In this document: positions 1 to 13,365 of the stretch, piece after piece
How positions within the stretch are numbered: position 1 is the first letter of the stretch
Layout of the letters: every line of letters starts with the position of its first letter
DNA from: Archilochus colubris
Lineage: Eukaryota; Chordata; Aves; Apodiformes; Trochilidae
Reading direction: 5' to 3'
Assembly (NCBI GenBank): GCA_023079485.1
Contig: CM041083.1
Location: 144,474,052 to 144,538,051 of the forward strand
DNA: 64,000 nt
Made by a program: the position numbers and the translations under genes
The notes under the pieces: model-generated
What the model saw: only the letters and a program-made list of their open reading frames with translations
Told to the model about the DNA's origin: nothing
Databases searched by the model: none

Positions 1-3000
1 TTTGATTTATACATCTTGACTTTTTTGCTAAACTATTACAATGTTTGCATACATATTGTCCTTACTAAGCATCCAGTCTCAGGCTCAAAAGCAGAGTGCC
101 AGGCAGACCTGATTAACTGCAGATGGAAGGGTGTGATGAATCAGTCATAGGTATCAAACTGTTGAAAAGAGCACATTTGATTAGTTCAGCAATCTAGGTA
201 TATGGCATTGACCCTTATTATCCTAGATTAATGATCAATTGCTTTTGTGACTGATTATTATGTAAACTGTTTGAGACATTATTTTTAATAGTGACAGTTT
301 TAAGGAAACGATGAAATATTGCTGCATAGTCTACCTTCTGCCTCACAAGTATTTCCTGGTAGAAATTATGAAGAGAAATGTAAAATTTTTTAAATTATGT
401 TATATGCAGGAAGCAGGAAGGCACTTTAATTATGCCCGTAAGTATAGAGTATTTGCTTAATTGCTTAGTATCCCTTGTATCCTGAAAATTTAATTGAGTA
501 ATGATTAACTATTCATTATAATATTTTCCTGTTATTATTCAGTACAAGTTGTACATTAACTTTTGAAGTCTTTATCATGTTTGGAATTAAGCAACCCCAA
601 TTCTCATTCACTGCAGACTGACTGTGGTACTATAGTAACTTCCCTTCTTCCCTTGCTCAGTCAGTAATACCTGATGCATTAGGCAGATCAGAATGGCCCA
701 TGAATAAAAGGGTAGCAGCTGAAGCAGTGGCAGCTAATCCTGTTTTCTGCATTAAATCTCTATTAGTGCTCTGTTGCCCTGGTCCAAATGGTTCAGACTA
801 GAGAGGTATAGTATGCTATGATGCAGTCTACTCAGGATGGGGCCATGGAATAGCTGGGGTTTAGAGAACTTTAACTTCCACCTGAACGTGAAAGTACATG
901 AACAAAAGCCAGAAGAAAAGATGGTTCTCTGTTTATACAGTACTTGGTGAGATCCCACTGCTTGGGACATTGGAAGTTAGATGCCTATCTCTACCCTGAA
1001 GTAATCCTAACTCATTTAGCACTTCTCTGGAGAAGATTTTGATCATGGGGAATATGCCACTGGAGGGGTAAGCTCTCCACATCTCCCTTAGAGTCTGTAC
1101 AGCTCTCTGCTATGTACTCCTGGAAGAATTCAAAAGCAGTGATCAGCAGATCATTGCCTTGTCTGAGGAGCTGAACTGGGCCCAAACGTAGGTCAAAAGA
1201 TTGTGACATTTGTTAATCTTTGGAGCAGAGGTTAACATAATGGACCCCTTGTTTTTGTTGTTACCATTTGATGAACTTGGACTTCTGCTCCAGGTGCCCC
1301 ACTTGGTTCTACCCCAATTATAAACCCAAATTATAATTGCCATCTGCAGAGTGGAGGCTATCAAAAGGATTCCTCTCCTGGAATAATTTAATAACCTGGA
1401 AGAGAAGAACTGATTTTGACCCCATTCACATCCTATTCACCCTGAAAAGCATTAGTTTAATTAGTTAATTTGGAGGAGTCAAAGGAAGGGGAAATAATTT
1501 TGTGGTGGTCAACAGCTGTGCTCAACTGGTCAGCTGATGTATTACTTATTGTGATAGTGTTATGTGCTAGGTATTGCTTGAACCAATGAGCTGAATTTCT
1601 AGCAATCAAGATTGAGGTGTTTATAGGGGTAGACAGTAATGAAATAGGAGTTTTCAGTCATCACATAAACCTTTAAGACCCTTTTTTAGACTTTATCTAG
1701 TCCGTATCTCTATCAGCTTTTTCAAATAAGGGAATGCTCCTGAAAATTTCTGGAAATTAAAAGTTTCTGAGGACGTGACTTGCCATTTTTAGTCCTGTTG
1801 CAATGTCATATTCTCTATATAATAATTTGCATAGATATTGAGCTCAGAAATCTCCTAGGCATGGTGCTAAACTTGTGTGGTAGGCAAGTGAATTCATAAG
1901 TGAGAGCAAAGACTTGTAAAATTCTGTAGAGGGGAACCAGTGGAAAAGAGTTAATTCAGTAGCTTTCCTGCAAATTGATAAAAGAAGATATTTTCTTTGA
2001 CAGAAAGCTTGGTTCTGAGAATCTTACTAAAGTACTTATTTCTCTTTATTTTTATGGGCATATTATTAACAGTACAGCTTGAACCTGCAGGGCACCTGAT
2101 CCAAAATTAGTAGGAGTCTTCTGTTGGGAAATTTCACATCTCACAAATAATTCTGAATTACAACTTTATTAACATGTTATAAATTCATCATCTATATAAT
2201 TTTATGATCACTCATGGATTTTAACACACAGTAAACTATGCATATGAATAGCTGATACATTAAGTATCTGAGAATTTTATTTAATTATTTTAATATTTAT
2301 ATTGCCAAGTAAAAGCATTTTAAACTAATATTTAATAGAATCTTAATATTTACTAGCATTTATATCATAAGCACATTATAATACAGAGAAATCTAGACAC
2401 ATCTCACAGTTTGGGTCCTGTCTATGGTCAGGGCTGCCTAAGAGCAAATCTTCATTCATTCTTGTTTCTGAATTTTACTGTAATGTTCCCTTATAAAGAG
2501 AGCCAACATTAAATAGTTTGGTTTTGATAAACACTATACAAGTAAGGTCGTAACATTTGTTCCTCAGTAATGGGTTTTGATCTGAGTACTTGCAGAGATT
2601 AGATTTATATAAGAGAAGAAATAATAATTTACTTTTCTAGCAGAGCTTCTTTTGGAGGTGACCTGTCAAGCATACTGTTAGATTTTAGTTTTTTGGGTTT
2701 GGGTATTGTTTTTTCAGTTAGTGCTCTATTTGATTACTACACCCCACAAATATTCTAAACAAATGTTTTAGGTGTCTTCTTTGCCTGTTAGTGATTGGGA
2801 CACAATTGTCCAGACACTAATCCAAGGAACTTCTCATTGATGATGGAGTTAATCTCTGTTCAGGCATCTAAAACAATGATGATTTCAATCACAAGAGGAT
2901 TTAAATATGGTGTGCACAGTTGTCTAGAGGAGAAAACTCCCCTGTAAAAAGTACTGTCCTTGTTAAAAAATTGTAGTACTAAGCTCACTAAAATGTAGCT

Positions 3001-4654
3001 CACCAAAGCTCACAGTTTTTTCAAGTGGTATCTGAAGTATGAAAATATTCATAAGCAACTTTACAGTAGAAAAGTTTCTTAAAGCTTTACATAAATTAAG
3101 ATCTGGTAGTGATTAAACCTGCCAAGACCTCTTTCTTAGTGATTGCTTTTTTATTCTATGAAATCAAATAGAGGCTCCGTAGCTTACAAAAAATTAAAGA
3201 ATATCTATGTGAATTCTCAGGTTTTGGTCAGGTTTTGCTTCATGGAGGTGTATGTTTGTGTGGGTGTATGCATTACTACAAAACACAAACTGATAATCAA
3301 GAGCAAAATATTGATCATGCTGGTGCTCTAGCCAAAGTGCTATTAAAGCATCTAATTACTTTTTACTAATTTACAGCCACTAGGAGTTCTGAAATACACT
3401 ATTTTCAATTCTTCTAGGAAGGCAACCAGGCACAACACAATTGATGAAGTTTTAATTTCATCTGGATAGCAATTATTTATGACACCATATTTAATAAAGC
3501 TGCTAATACTGTAGTTGAATATTCAGTTAACTCTTGCAGAAAACATCCTGTTTTCACCATCAGGTTATAAGTTACTCAACAAGACAATATTCTGATCCCA
3601 GGTAATATATGAACTAAAGCAAAATCTGCCCTCTTTTACTCATGATTCTTGGGATAAACTCATCGAAAACTGAAAATACTTCGTATTTACATTCTTCCTT
3701 CTGACATTCTTACCAGCTCTGTAAAAATGCCTTCTATTTCTGTGGAACAGTCCAAGCAGAAATAACTTACAAGCTGCATGGAGATTTCACTTCTCTTACA
3801 TTCATTTTCTGCCTGTCAAATCTCTAAGGTCCCATTCAGTTTCCCTTTCTGAGATGGTTTAACAGGGAATGATCCCAGAGTTTACTGAGGTGAATTCCTT
3901 GGTACCAGTGTGTTTTCTGCATTTTCAGGAGTCTCAGGCTAAGAACAGCCTGAATTTAGGGCTCTCAGGGAAAGGGCTATTGCCTGGTATTTCTGTCCTT
4001 GCTACTCAGAAAAAAATTCCTGTTTTGTATAAAACTGAAGGAATAACACAGTAATGATATATCCTGGAAATAGATTACTTTGGTCTGGGTTTGCTCACAT
4101 TTTGAAGGAGCACTGATTTTCTTCTTTAGAGCTCTTCTTGCCAGAGCTCTTTTTTGTCTTTCTAGGTTTTGAAAGAGATCAGTGTCCTGAACTCAAAGCT
4201 GTTGTCTAGTTTCAGTCAGAAAGTTGATTGTGCTTGTGACTGTTTTTATTCATTCATAATTTATTGGAAAACATTTATTCTGAAAGCTAATGATCCTCTA
4301 TTTGTCTATGAGAGGTAAAAAAACAAGTGTGGGGAGGGAGTTTAATCCAATGTTACGAGTGAAGTGTCATTTAACTTCGTTTTCAACAATCTACGTTTTT
4401 GTCTCTCAGAGAAACTAAAAGACAGGACAAACTGTTGTAGAGTAAACCAAATAATAATACTGAGAAAATGCATTTTTGTAAATCAAGTTCTAGAAGCTGG
4501 GGAGAATCCTAAGTAACAAAAAAAAAAATTGGTAAAAACATTCCCTCAGATTTATGTGTGTAGTTTTACTTAACTACAAGAATTCTTTTTCAACAAAATT
4601 GATACTTTTATACATATGTATACATAAATATATACATATATATACACACACACC
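1..4654. other. AT-rich unique sequence, no gene found
   Basis: No exon-like open frame, RNA gene or recognisable interspersed repeat was found in this stretch. The open frames are short, lack any family resemblance and are broken by stops in all neighbouring frames, as expected for AT-rich noncoding DNA. The right end runs into a short alternating TA/CA tract (about 4612-4653), which directly precedes a CR1 tail. Ancient repeats too decayed to recognise by eye may be present. Confidence 0.6.
4612..4653. repeat. TA/CA dinucleotide microsatellite
   Basis: This is a run of alternating purine-pyrimidine dinucleotides, first TA-rich with interruptions and then a short CA run. It ends where the CR1 tail begins. 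Such tracts are typical slippage products and are likely to vary in length between individuals. Confidence 0.75.
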
Positions 4655-4782
4655 AGTTGGCTACCAGTCAACCTGCTGTTAAGTGCCCCTGCTCAGGAAG
4701 GGGGATTGAACTAGATGACCTTTTGATGTCCATTCTAACTGCTAACATTCTGTGATTTCTGAGATTTCTGAGATTTCTGTGG
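4655..4782 (+). mobile_element. CR1 LINE 3' tail fragment
   Basis: Only the last 130 bases or so of a CR1 non-LTR retrotransposon are present, in plus orientation. The diagnostic 3' UTR words are visible: a CCCCTGCTCAGGAAGGGGG hairpin-like block, then TTGAACTAGATGACC, then a diverged CATTCTAACTGCTAACATTCTGTGATT end. The terminal octamer has been reworked into three copies of an ATTTCTGAG-like unit (about 4755-4781). Such 5' truncation is the normal state of CR1 copies, which reverse-transcribe from the 3' end. No coding part remains. Confidence 0.8.
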
Positions 4783-5434
4783 CTACAGAGTTAAATGAAA
4801 TATAATAAATATTCAACTTGTTGCTCATCTCATTATTTAAAATAAAAATACATGTATATTTTATATTTTTATTAATTACTTGATTATAGAAGTAATTGAC
4901 AAGGTCTACCTTACTATAGCAGTCCAACCTTCTTTTACATGAGGCCTCTTAAACCTTCTCTTAACCTTCATGCATGTTTTCTATCACTGAAAAGTAGTGA
5001 GAACAGACAAAAAAGTTCTATACCACAGTCTGTGCTCCCCTAAATGGTTGGTCTGAGGCCAATCCTAGCTGTATCTACAGGGCAGTAACTATCCTGTAAT
5101 TATGCTTTGCAAGTATAAGTTTAAGTAACTATCAATAAACTGTTGAGAGGGAACAAGGAGTAACTTTCCATAGTTACATCTTATCACTTCCACCCATCTT
5201 CTCCCTAGGATCCCAGTGTTTAATTTCCTTGCCATTACACAGAAATATTCTAACTTTTAACCATGAGAGACTTCAAAGCCCCACAGCAGGAGACAAAGTC
5301 TGACCAGTAAGAGGTGGTGACGGGGCATAGCAACGCTCCCACCCACCTGGACAGAATCACTCTTTAAGGAGATTGCCACATTCAGATTGCCTCTTTGGAC
5401 CAGTTATTGGCCCCTGCTAAGGATTTACTTGGTA

Positions 5435-5476
5435 GGTATATAGATAGGTCAATACATAGGTATATAGATGGGTCAA
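5435..5476. repeat. 24-bp short tandem duplication
   Basis: An 18-base word starting GGTATATAGAT occurs at 5435 and again at 5459 with one mismatch, so the offset is 24 bases. This looks like a replication-slippage duplication and has no evident function. Confidence 0.7.
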
Positions 5477-6780
5477 AGCTTCATACTAGGGACCATATTA
5501 CTGCTTCTGCAGTCTGGATGCCCACGTAGTGACATTAAGTTGACATGTACAGATCTAGCCTGAGCATTTCTGGGGCATTTCTGCTCTCTCAGGCATGTAT
5601 CGCTTTGGTTTAGGTTTCCAGTTGTACACTGGATATCTCAAAGACAATTTTAGTATGCAAAGTGTGTCTTAAAATACCTGCTGTGCCTGCCAACTCCTGA
5701 CACATAAAAAAGGTGCGTTTTGAAATTTTCTCTTATTAGGAGAGTAAAGTATGTTGATGACATAAGCTTTAATTTAGAAAAGGACCATTTTACTTGGATT
5801 AAAAACCCCCAAAACAAAACCAACCAACCAGCCAAACAACCAAAAAGGCAAAAAAAGCCAGAGCTACAGTAGCAGTCCTGTTCTTTTCCACAGCTCTGCT
5901 TCTGGAACTTTTTCACAAATGTATACAAAGCAAGCTTCTGTGTGCTTGCTGTGTTTTATGTTGCTATTATTCTAATGCACATATTTTCAATACAGGATTA
6001 GTTTTCTTTTGGATCTTTTTTTTTTTTTTTTTTTGCACCCTGAAGTTCATTTACTTATATGATCAGCATAAAAGTGTTCTACAACTGAAAACAGACCTGT
6101 TTTTTTCCAGGCTTTGAGGGAGCAGAGATGGTAATAACAGCATTTTATTTTTCATTTTGTTTCATTACCCAGACAAATTTGTTTAATGGGTAGTAAGAAT
6201 AAGTATCACATACTTTATTTTTCTTTATCTGTGCTTGTTTATTTTTAGTAGTAGAGAAAAAAGGATTCGCTGCACCATGTAATTTCAAATGCAGCAGTTG
6301 AAAAGAGAACTAATACTGGGAAACTAGTTCAAGTTGAGATTTCATTCAGTAGGAATTTTAGTCCTGGAATATTTCAGTCATATGAAAGGAGTTAATGCAT
6401 TCAATTCATTCATTTTTATATTGAAAGGACATTTTTTGCTTACATTATCGTCTTGATCACATGGATATTAAAACACAGTTGTGCAGTGCAAAGATATTAA
6501 AATACTAATTATGCTTATCAGCATTTTAGAAGGTAATGCATATGCCAGGCTAGCTTTGAAGTAACTGAAAAAAAAGAAAAAAAATTTAAAAAAAAAAAGT
6601 TGACAACTTTCCAAATACTGCTTTGGAGGGATAAAAGAAAACTGGTTTTTAACCTTTTGTTAATAATGTCAAGGTGCTACTTGTGAGTGATCACTGAAGG
6701 CACTCCAACTAGAACCTGCAAACAGATGGACATACAGATACATAAATGAGAGCATTTCTGAGGTGGTGGCTTTATGTGTG

Positions 6781-6830
6781 TAAAGTGACTTTTTAGGTGA
6801 GTTTAAAGTGACTTTAAGTTTAGGTGAGTT
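6781..6830. repeat. Short imperfect tandem duplication
   Basis: The words TAAAGTGACTTT and TAGGTGAGTT occur twice, at about 6781-6803 and 6804-6830. The second copy has a few extra bases between them. It is a local slippage duplication. Confidence 0.7.
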
Positions 6831-7892
6831 ATTACATCACCATTTTAATAATAATGGTATCTTCTCTCAAGCAGTTAGGACTTCTAACTAAGGAAAAATT
6901 ATGATTATGGACTTATTTTACATTAATGTTATCTCAGTTGCCCTAGGTAAAGTTTCTGCTACTCTAAGCTGGCCATTTGGGCATAACATCACAAAACCTT
7001 TACAATACACATATATTCACAAGCAAATCAATGAACACGAGTTTACAGGAAGGTGCTCACAGAAAAGAGAAGCATTTCGATGAGTTAATAACACATTTTG
7101 GAACGGCTACTTGTGAGATAGAGGAAGATATAATTCTTCAGAACAATGTAGGCTTAAACAAGGAGTATACATTGCCCAAAGGTTACTATTACAACAAAAA
7201 GTACATGAAATTTACAAGCTTGTGTGAGAGTCAATGAAAAATAATTTGCCTCAATGGTAATTAAGATATTATTATTAAACAATCAATGATTCATAAATTA
7301 ATAACTGCATCTGTATTCGTGTTTGGATCATTAATATGATATAAATGAGGCTTGCCTTCTCTGTGTGCCCTGAATTACTCTCTGAAGGCTCTGATTTGCT
7401 CTGGCAATGGCTCAGCTGGGATGAGCTGCCCCTGGCAGTATCGCTTTCCAGCTTCCCAAACCCCTCTCAGTTATCTCTCTGCATCTACTGCTGGCACAGC
7501 TCAGATGCTTGTGTGACAGCTCCTAAACTGTTGCAAATGACATTCTGGTGAGGGCTTGTTTACTTTAGAAAGTAGGGCTGTTAAATTGCTTCAGGAGCCA
7601 CGGAGAGAGCCCTGTGTGACAGACGTGACTTTTCAGTAAGCACCTTTGAACAAAAGCAGCTGAAAGCCAGAGCCACTGGAATTACCACAGTTGAACTTCA
7701 CCCGTCTGTGAGGCGGATCTTAGAGATTTTCCCTGTGGGACTACATGAATATGATTGCATGCACTCTGCGTTCTTGGGATTTTTAAACTCAGTTGTTAAA
7801 AGAGGCTCTAAAAAAATTTAAAAATATAGTTGTTAATAGTTTATAAAGGACAAAATTTCTGTGGTACAGTCACACTTATTGTCATCTTCATC

Positions 7893-8205
7893 ATGTGGGG
7901 CCCACAAGAAAACTGGCGATGGATTTTTTGGGATGCCTGGGATACCAGGTAGTGATAGGACCAGGGGGAATGGATTCAAAATATTGGAGGGGAGATTTAG
8001 AAGTTAGGAAGTTCTTCAGCACGAGGGTGGTGAGACACAGGAACAGGTTGCCCAGAGAGGGGGTGGAAGCCCCATCCCTGGAAGTTTTTAAAGCCAGGCT
8101 GGACAGGGCTCTGAGCAACCTGATCTGGTGGGAGGTGTCCCTGCCATGAGGCTGGAACTAGATGATCTTAAAGGTACCTTCCAACTCTTAAAATTCTGAT
8201 TCTCT
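7893..8205 (+). mobile_element. CR1 LINE fragment, 3' part
   Basis: This is a plus-strand CR1 copy of about 310 bases covering the end of the reverse-transcriptase-encoding body and the 3' UTR. Visible CR1 words are TAGTGATAGGACCAGGGGG near 7952, CAGGTTGCCCAGAGAGGGGG near 8045, a CCATCCCTGGAAGTTTTTAAAG word and GGCTGGACAGGG. It ends with CTGGAACTAGATGATCTT, CCTTCCAACTCTT and a single degenerate octamer. Both strands are open for about 75-84 codons here, but only because the CR1 body has few stops. It is 5'-truncated and inactive. Confidence 0.9.
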
Positions 8206-11200
8206 CTACCAAGCTGGCCTATATATCTATTGGAAGTAGTTTCTTAGGAAATATATTCTGACATATTTATCCAGTATTTTCTAGAACTCCCATCATTTTT
8301 GTATTCCAAAAATAAACATACTTTGGCTTGTTCAAAGCTAAAATGAAAATAGTGAAATATCTCTGATAAAGCTAAATAATAAGAAAAAATTGGGGTTTTG
8401 GGACGTAATTTCTTGAATAAAATGCTGCCCTCTCTCCTAGTCATTACATTTTATACGAAAACATACCAAACAAGATAAATATATAGCATTTTGTTCCACC
8501 ATCTGTAATGACAGTTTTTAAAAATACACATGAATTTGTTATTCAAGAAGAATAGGATTATCTTGCTAGATTAAAATGAAATTCAATCTGCACTATTAGG
8601 TTTTGGCTTTTGACATTTTCTAAATGTTTTTCTTTTTAATTATTTTTACTTTTATTTCCAAATGAAATATTTGCTTGAATGAAAGAAAATTTTTTTTTCA
8701 TCCAAAGTTTGGCACAAACTTCTGATTAATTTTTAATGTCGCAAAGTATGACATTTTTACACAATTTTCAGGGCAAGCTGTAAATATAAATCCTACAGAT
8801 CTGTACTGGAAATAAAATATATTCTTAATATGGAATTAAAATTTATGTCTTTACTGTTTCACTGCTTAATACAGCTACTAATGCAGTTTTGCATCAGGGT
8901 CACAGGATGATTCTACCTCCTAGTGCTTTAAATGTGCAAAGATTTAATGGCTGGAAGAATGTAGTCTTGGTTACTGATTTTATTTATGTATAAATTCAAG
9001 ACCACTTAAGTGCAAAGCCAACTGTAAATAAAACTTTTATAGCTGGAAAAATATTTTAAAGTATGCTGAGTCGCTATGAGGTGTCTACGCTCATAATAGG
9101 AAAGGATTTTTTTCTTTCCTTTCAAATAAAAGAAAGCCATGAAGCTGTTAGAACTAATATTTTTGAAGAAAAGAGTAGTGACGTCTTGATGTACTGTCTA
9201 AATTGCAAAACACAATTGTGAATGTCAGATAGTGCAGGTAGCATATTGTGTTGAAAAATGACAACAATTAGAATTTCATTCACCTTCCTAATCTCATTCT
9301 TCAAGGAAGAAACAGATCAATACTTAGATCAAGAAATAATATTTGTCTTTTCATTCAGCATTACATAGTTGACCATTGGTGTTCTGGCTTTTTTCTTCTT
9401 TATTCTAACGTGGAACCCACTAAAAAGCCTTCAGTGCTTTTGTACACTTCAGTAGTACAAGCATATGACTTCAGGTCTCTCACATCCTCAGCCAGCCATT
9501 GTCCTTAAGGACAAAGCACAGCCAAGCTGCTTCCTTTCAATACAAGTCTCACTTTGGAATTAAGCATTATGGCATATGGACATTTTGTGTGAACATTCAG
9601 GAGGACTGAACTTAGGTGCAATCCAAAATATATGTATGCTCCCTTCTGTGTTAAAGAGCCTGATTTTCAATACCTAAATGCGTATTTAAACATTGCCATT
9701 CAACACTAAAAAAAAAATAATTCTGAAACCTTGAAAATAGCTATAAGATGGAATTATTAACATATGATTAACTCTGCAGATTTAATTGTAATAACTACCT
9801 AAAAACGTAAAGTTGTAACTAATATGCTACAGTTGCTTCCATAATAGTGAATGTCTGTTTTGTCATATGGGCAATCGTTGTGGAAAACATAGAATTCCTT
9901 TTACTTGTGATTTTACTAATGAAGTAACAATCTGTGATGTTTGTTTCAGCTCCACAGAAACTCTTTTCATTTAGAAATTACCAAATTATTTTGCATAGAA
10001 AAGAAAACCAGCACAATGAAATGCTGAATTTGACAGAGATCCACACATATAAATTTCAATTATTTCAAATATAAAATTCAATTATTCCTAGCATACTAAT
10101 TATATAGAGAAGATATTGTAATTATAGCATAAACTACTAGCTTTAAAAATAAAAAAGTAATTTTTGTCACATTGCCTGAAAATTCTTCTTGCACTCATCT
10201 GCATTCTCTACTGCTGAGCCAGCTCCAGATAGATTGACACAAGCCAAGTCCATGCAGTGCCATGTGGTAACCATAGTTATTGAACTTGGTCAAAAGTCTG
10301 TTTATCTCTGGCACTTCATATGTTATCTGAAATAACTTAATTTCTTTGTGACTGTAAGGTGTCATCAAACAGGGCAATTCTCCTTTCCTTTCAGTCTATA
10401 TATTCTTGATGAGAGCAGATTTTTATCTGTCTCACCAAAATGTTAAACCACAGCTAATGCCAGCACAAAAGGCATGGCTGGAAGATGAAGACCTGTTCAA
10501 TTAGTAAACTACTTCTCTTTTGGTTTTGACTGTTAATAGAACTGAATCTTAAGGTTTACCCAAGGGAAGGGATATTTTTCTACAGGAATATCACTGTGGT
10601 CTGTTATTCATGCAAGATCTGTCTTTTCCTAGTTAAGCATTTTAATATCCCCCAAAACAGTTTTCTCTGGTAATGAGGCAGAACATCTTTTCCCCAAATT
10701 ACATCTGGTATTTTTTTCTCTGGTTATATTGTCTTGCAATGATTTTTTGATCAAAATTAAGCAAAGTAAAAATATTCTACCATCTTCAGCAGGTGAGGAA
10801 CTTGCTCTGTGGATTTACTCTGAAACAAACAAAAAAATAGCTTCAGTATTGTTTTTTAATCACTGTGTGTACATATCCAATCTGGCAGCAAATTTTCTTG
10901 AGCATTAGGTCTCTGCAGTTTAACAAAGAGTGTAATGTTCAGGTGGTCTTCTGAGAAGGGCCGATCGGAAGCAAATCTTAAGTAGGATTACTGTGAATAG
11001 CATGTTGCTGCTAGGTAAGAAAGATGACTGATTATAATATAGAGCAAGAAGTATCCAACTGCTGTCTCACAATGTCTACGTAATTCAGATGACTTTCACA
11101 GAAAGTTTAAAGATGAGACAAGCATACTGTATTGTTCATGCTCAAAAAGAATTCACTGCTATAGCCATATGATTTACTGTAGATTTTAGAGACTTCCTAT

Positions 11201-11816
11201 GTTTTTGTCTGGAAACATACATCTGACATTGAGATCAGGGAGTCTTTGCTCTGTGATTATAGCTTGCTTTGTAAAAATCATGAGCAGAGCTCTGCTAAAG
11301 GGACACAGAATTCAAATGAGCTCCAGTAGTGACAGCAGCACCAGACTTTAGGAAAACAGCTGCCAGAGCTTTACAGCCTTTGTCATCACCGCCAGTCCAT
11401 GCACACTAATGGATCTGGGTCAGGGAACAGACTGCATGCTGCCTTTGTTTTTTTACAAATGTCTGTCAAAAGATTGGTGTGTGGGAATATTCTGTAGAAT
11501 TTGTACAGTATTGCTGCACATAGCACCTCTGGAGGCTGACAGAAGGAGCTAAGTATTTCCTCTGCTATATAGAATCATTCCAAGAACTTTATCAATCTCT
11601 AAAAGCATAAAAAAATAGCTTGAGGTTGTTCTTTATTCAACTGTCCTAGAAATATATGCCAAAATGTATTGGTGAAATGGAAGTGTTAAACAGAAATATT
11701 TAGATTTATTTGGGCAAATGAGTCAGGTGGGCAATGTGACGTCAGATTATGTCAGTAGCAGTAGGACCAAAAAAATACCTATATTATTCAGTGAATAAAA
11801 GCTTCTTCAAAGTAAT
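8206..11816. other. AT-rich unique sequence, no gene found
   Basis: No repeat family or gene was recognised across about 3.6 kb. Open frames do not exceed about 66 codons and show no domain-like character. The right end abuts an antisense LTR. Confidence 0.55.
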
Positions 11817-12861
11817 TGTCACTGTTTAGGCTCAGCTGGTATCAACCAGAACTACACTCACTGACACCCCATTCCTCCTGTGGGACCGGGGGGGAAAAAA
11901 TCCACCCAAGGGCTTATCAATCAAGACAAGGATTAGGAGGTTTTCATTCCCCAATTATGGTAACAGGCAAAAATGAGACAAGTTCAACTTGGGAAGAAAA
12001 AAACAAACGAGTTTAATCTACAAGAAGAAAGAAAAAACATGGCCAGATCTTAATACCTTCCTCACCACCAGAAGGATTACTTCACTCATGTCTCCCCCTC
12101 TAAGCAAATGGGGGAATGAGGAGTGGAGGTTTAGGGTCAGTTCCCCACACGCTGTTTCTGCCGCGTTCCTCCTCAAGGGGAGGACTCCTCACATTCTTCC
12201 CCTGCTCCAACACGGGGTCCCTCTCACAGGACAGAGTCCCTCAGGAACCCCTCCAACATGAGTCCCTCCCAAAGGTGCAGTCCCTCAGGAACTGCTCCAG
12301 CCCGGGCTGCACACAGAGTCACGGCTGCTGCGGGAGCAGTCACCTCCTCTGACACGGGCTCCTCCACCTACACGGCTGCAGATCCACATCTGACCCTCTC
12401 TGGGATCCTGCACAGGCTGCTGCTTCACATCTGCCCACCCGTGACACTTCAGGGGATATAAATCCACATTTGCCCCACCGTGGTCCTTCAATGACTGCAC
12501 CACTGTGCTCCTCCATGGGCTGCAGGGACACAGCTGCCATCTCACCAGGGACTGCGGGGAAATCTCTGCTTGGGCACCTTTCCCGCTCCTTATTAACTGT
12601 CCTTATTAAAAGACCTGTCTTTTGTCTGGCATTACTCTCTCATCTCCTCCTCTCCTTTGCTCTGCAGGTCTCTTTTATTTCATATATTTTTTCGGTTTTG
12701 TTTTCCCTTTCTTACTCACAGAGGTGCTTCCAGCTTTGCTTATCTGCTCAGCCTTAGGCAGAGGCAGGGCAAGGAACCATTGGAGCTTCCAGCAGCTTCT
12801 CACAGAAGCTGCCCCTGTTGTCCCCCCAGCTTCCAAAAGATCACTGCACTAACCCAAGACA
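11817..12861 (-). mobile_element. Endogenous retrovirus LTR (solo, antisense), copy A
   Basis: This roughly 1045-bp block is far more GC-rich than its flanks. On the plus strand it begins TGTCACTGTTTAGG and ends AACCCAAGACA, so on the minus strand it runs TG to CA as an LTR should. The minus strand carries ATTAAA (12012-12017) about 195 bases before the LTR end, a plausible polyadenylation signal at the R/U5 transition. The plus-strand words CCTCCTCAAGGGGAGGAC, CCTGCTCCAACACGGGGTCC and TCCAGCAGCTTCTCACAGAAG are familiar to me from a widespread avian ERV LTR family, probably ERVL-like. No retroviral coding sequence adjoins it, so it is a solo LTR. I could not find a matching target duplication: GTAAT lies on the left and TGTAT on the right. 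A shorter copy of the same family lies at 19535-20256. Open frames of up to 95 codons inside it are incidental. Confidence 0.8.
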
Positions 12862-13166
12862 TGTATCTGCACATTTATGCATTCTTTTGCCAATTTTATG
12901 TCTATTTGTGAGATTCTGTAATCAACACACAGGGACTCTGTGAGTAATTGCCAGGATTATTGAGTGAAAAAAGATAACCTGAGCAGCTGAAAAAATGGTT
13001 ATCAGAACACTTTTAAAAGATAGTATTATCTTTCCCTTACCCATGAAACTGTAGTGTTCAGGCAGTTTGCTGGGAATCCAGGTTAACTATCAATAAATTT
13101 ACAAAGCTTTTTTCCTACAGCAGTAGCTGCAAAAAATGAAGCAAAAGAGGTGTAGTTTTGCTTTAT
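12862..13166. other. Short unique spacer
   Basis: This is AT-rich sequence between an LTR and a CR1 fragment. Nothing was recognised in it. Confidence 0.5.
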
Positions 13167-13365
13167 CACAGAATCACAGGATCCTAGGTGTTGCAAGGGA
13201 CCTCAAAAGATCAAGTCCAACCCCCCTGCCAAAGCAGGGTAACCTAGTGTAAGTCACACAGGAGCACATCCAGGTGGGTTTTGAACATCTCCGTAGAGAC
13301 TCCACAACCTTCCTGGGCAGCCCTGTTCCAGTGTTCGGTCACCCTCGCAGTGAAAAAGTTTTCTG
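13167..13365 (-). mobile_element. CR1 LINE fragment, minus strand
   Basis: About 200 bases of CR1 3' UTR are in reverse orientation. On the plus strand it opens with the reversed tail TCACAGAATCACAGGATCC, then AAGGGACCTCAAAAGATC, AAGTCCAACCCCCCTGCC, a CATCCAGGTGGGTTTTGAA word, ACTCCACAACCTTCCTGGGC and CCCTGTTCCAGTG. These are in the expected antisense CR1 order. It is 5'-truncated. Confidence 0.9.

Larger units (their letters stand above)
4783..7892. other. AT-rich unique sequence with small simple repeats
   Basis: No gene was recognised. Minor structure includes an A/C-rich CCAA-type tract (about 5805-5860), an 18-T run (about 6017-6034), an A-rich stretch (about 6568-6599) and two short tandem duplications listed separately. 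The segment from about 7340 to 7780 is visibly less AT-rich than its surroundings and is discussed as a finding. Confidence 0.55.
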
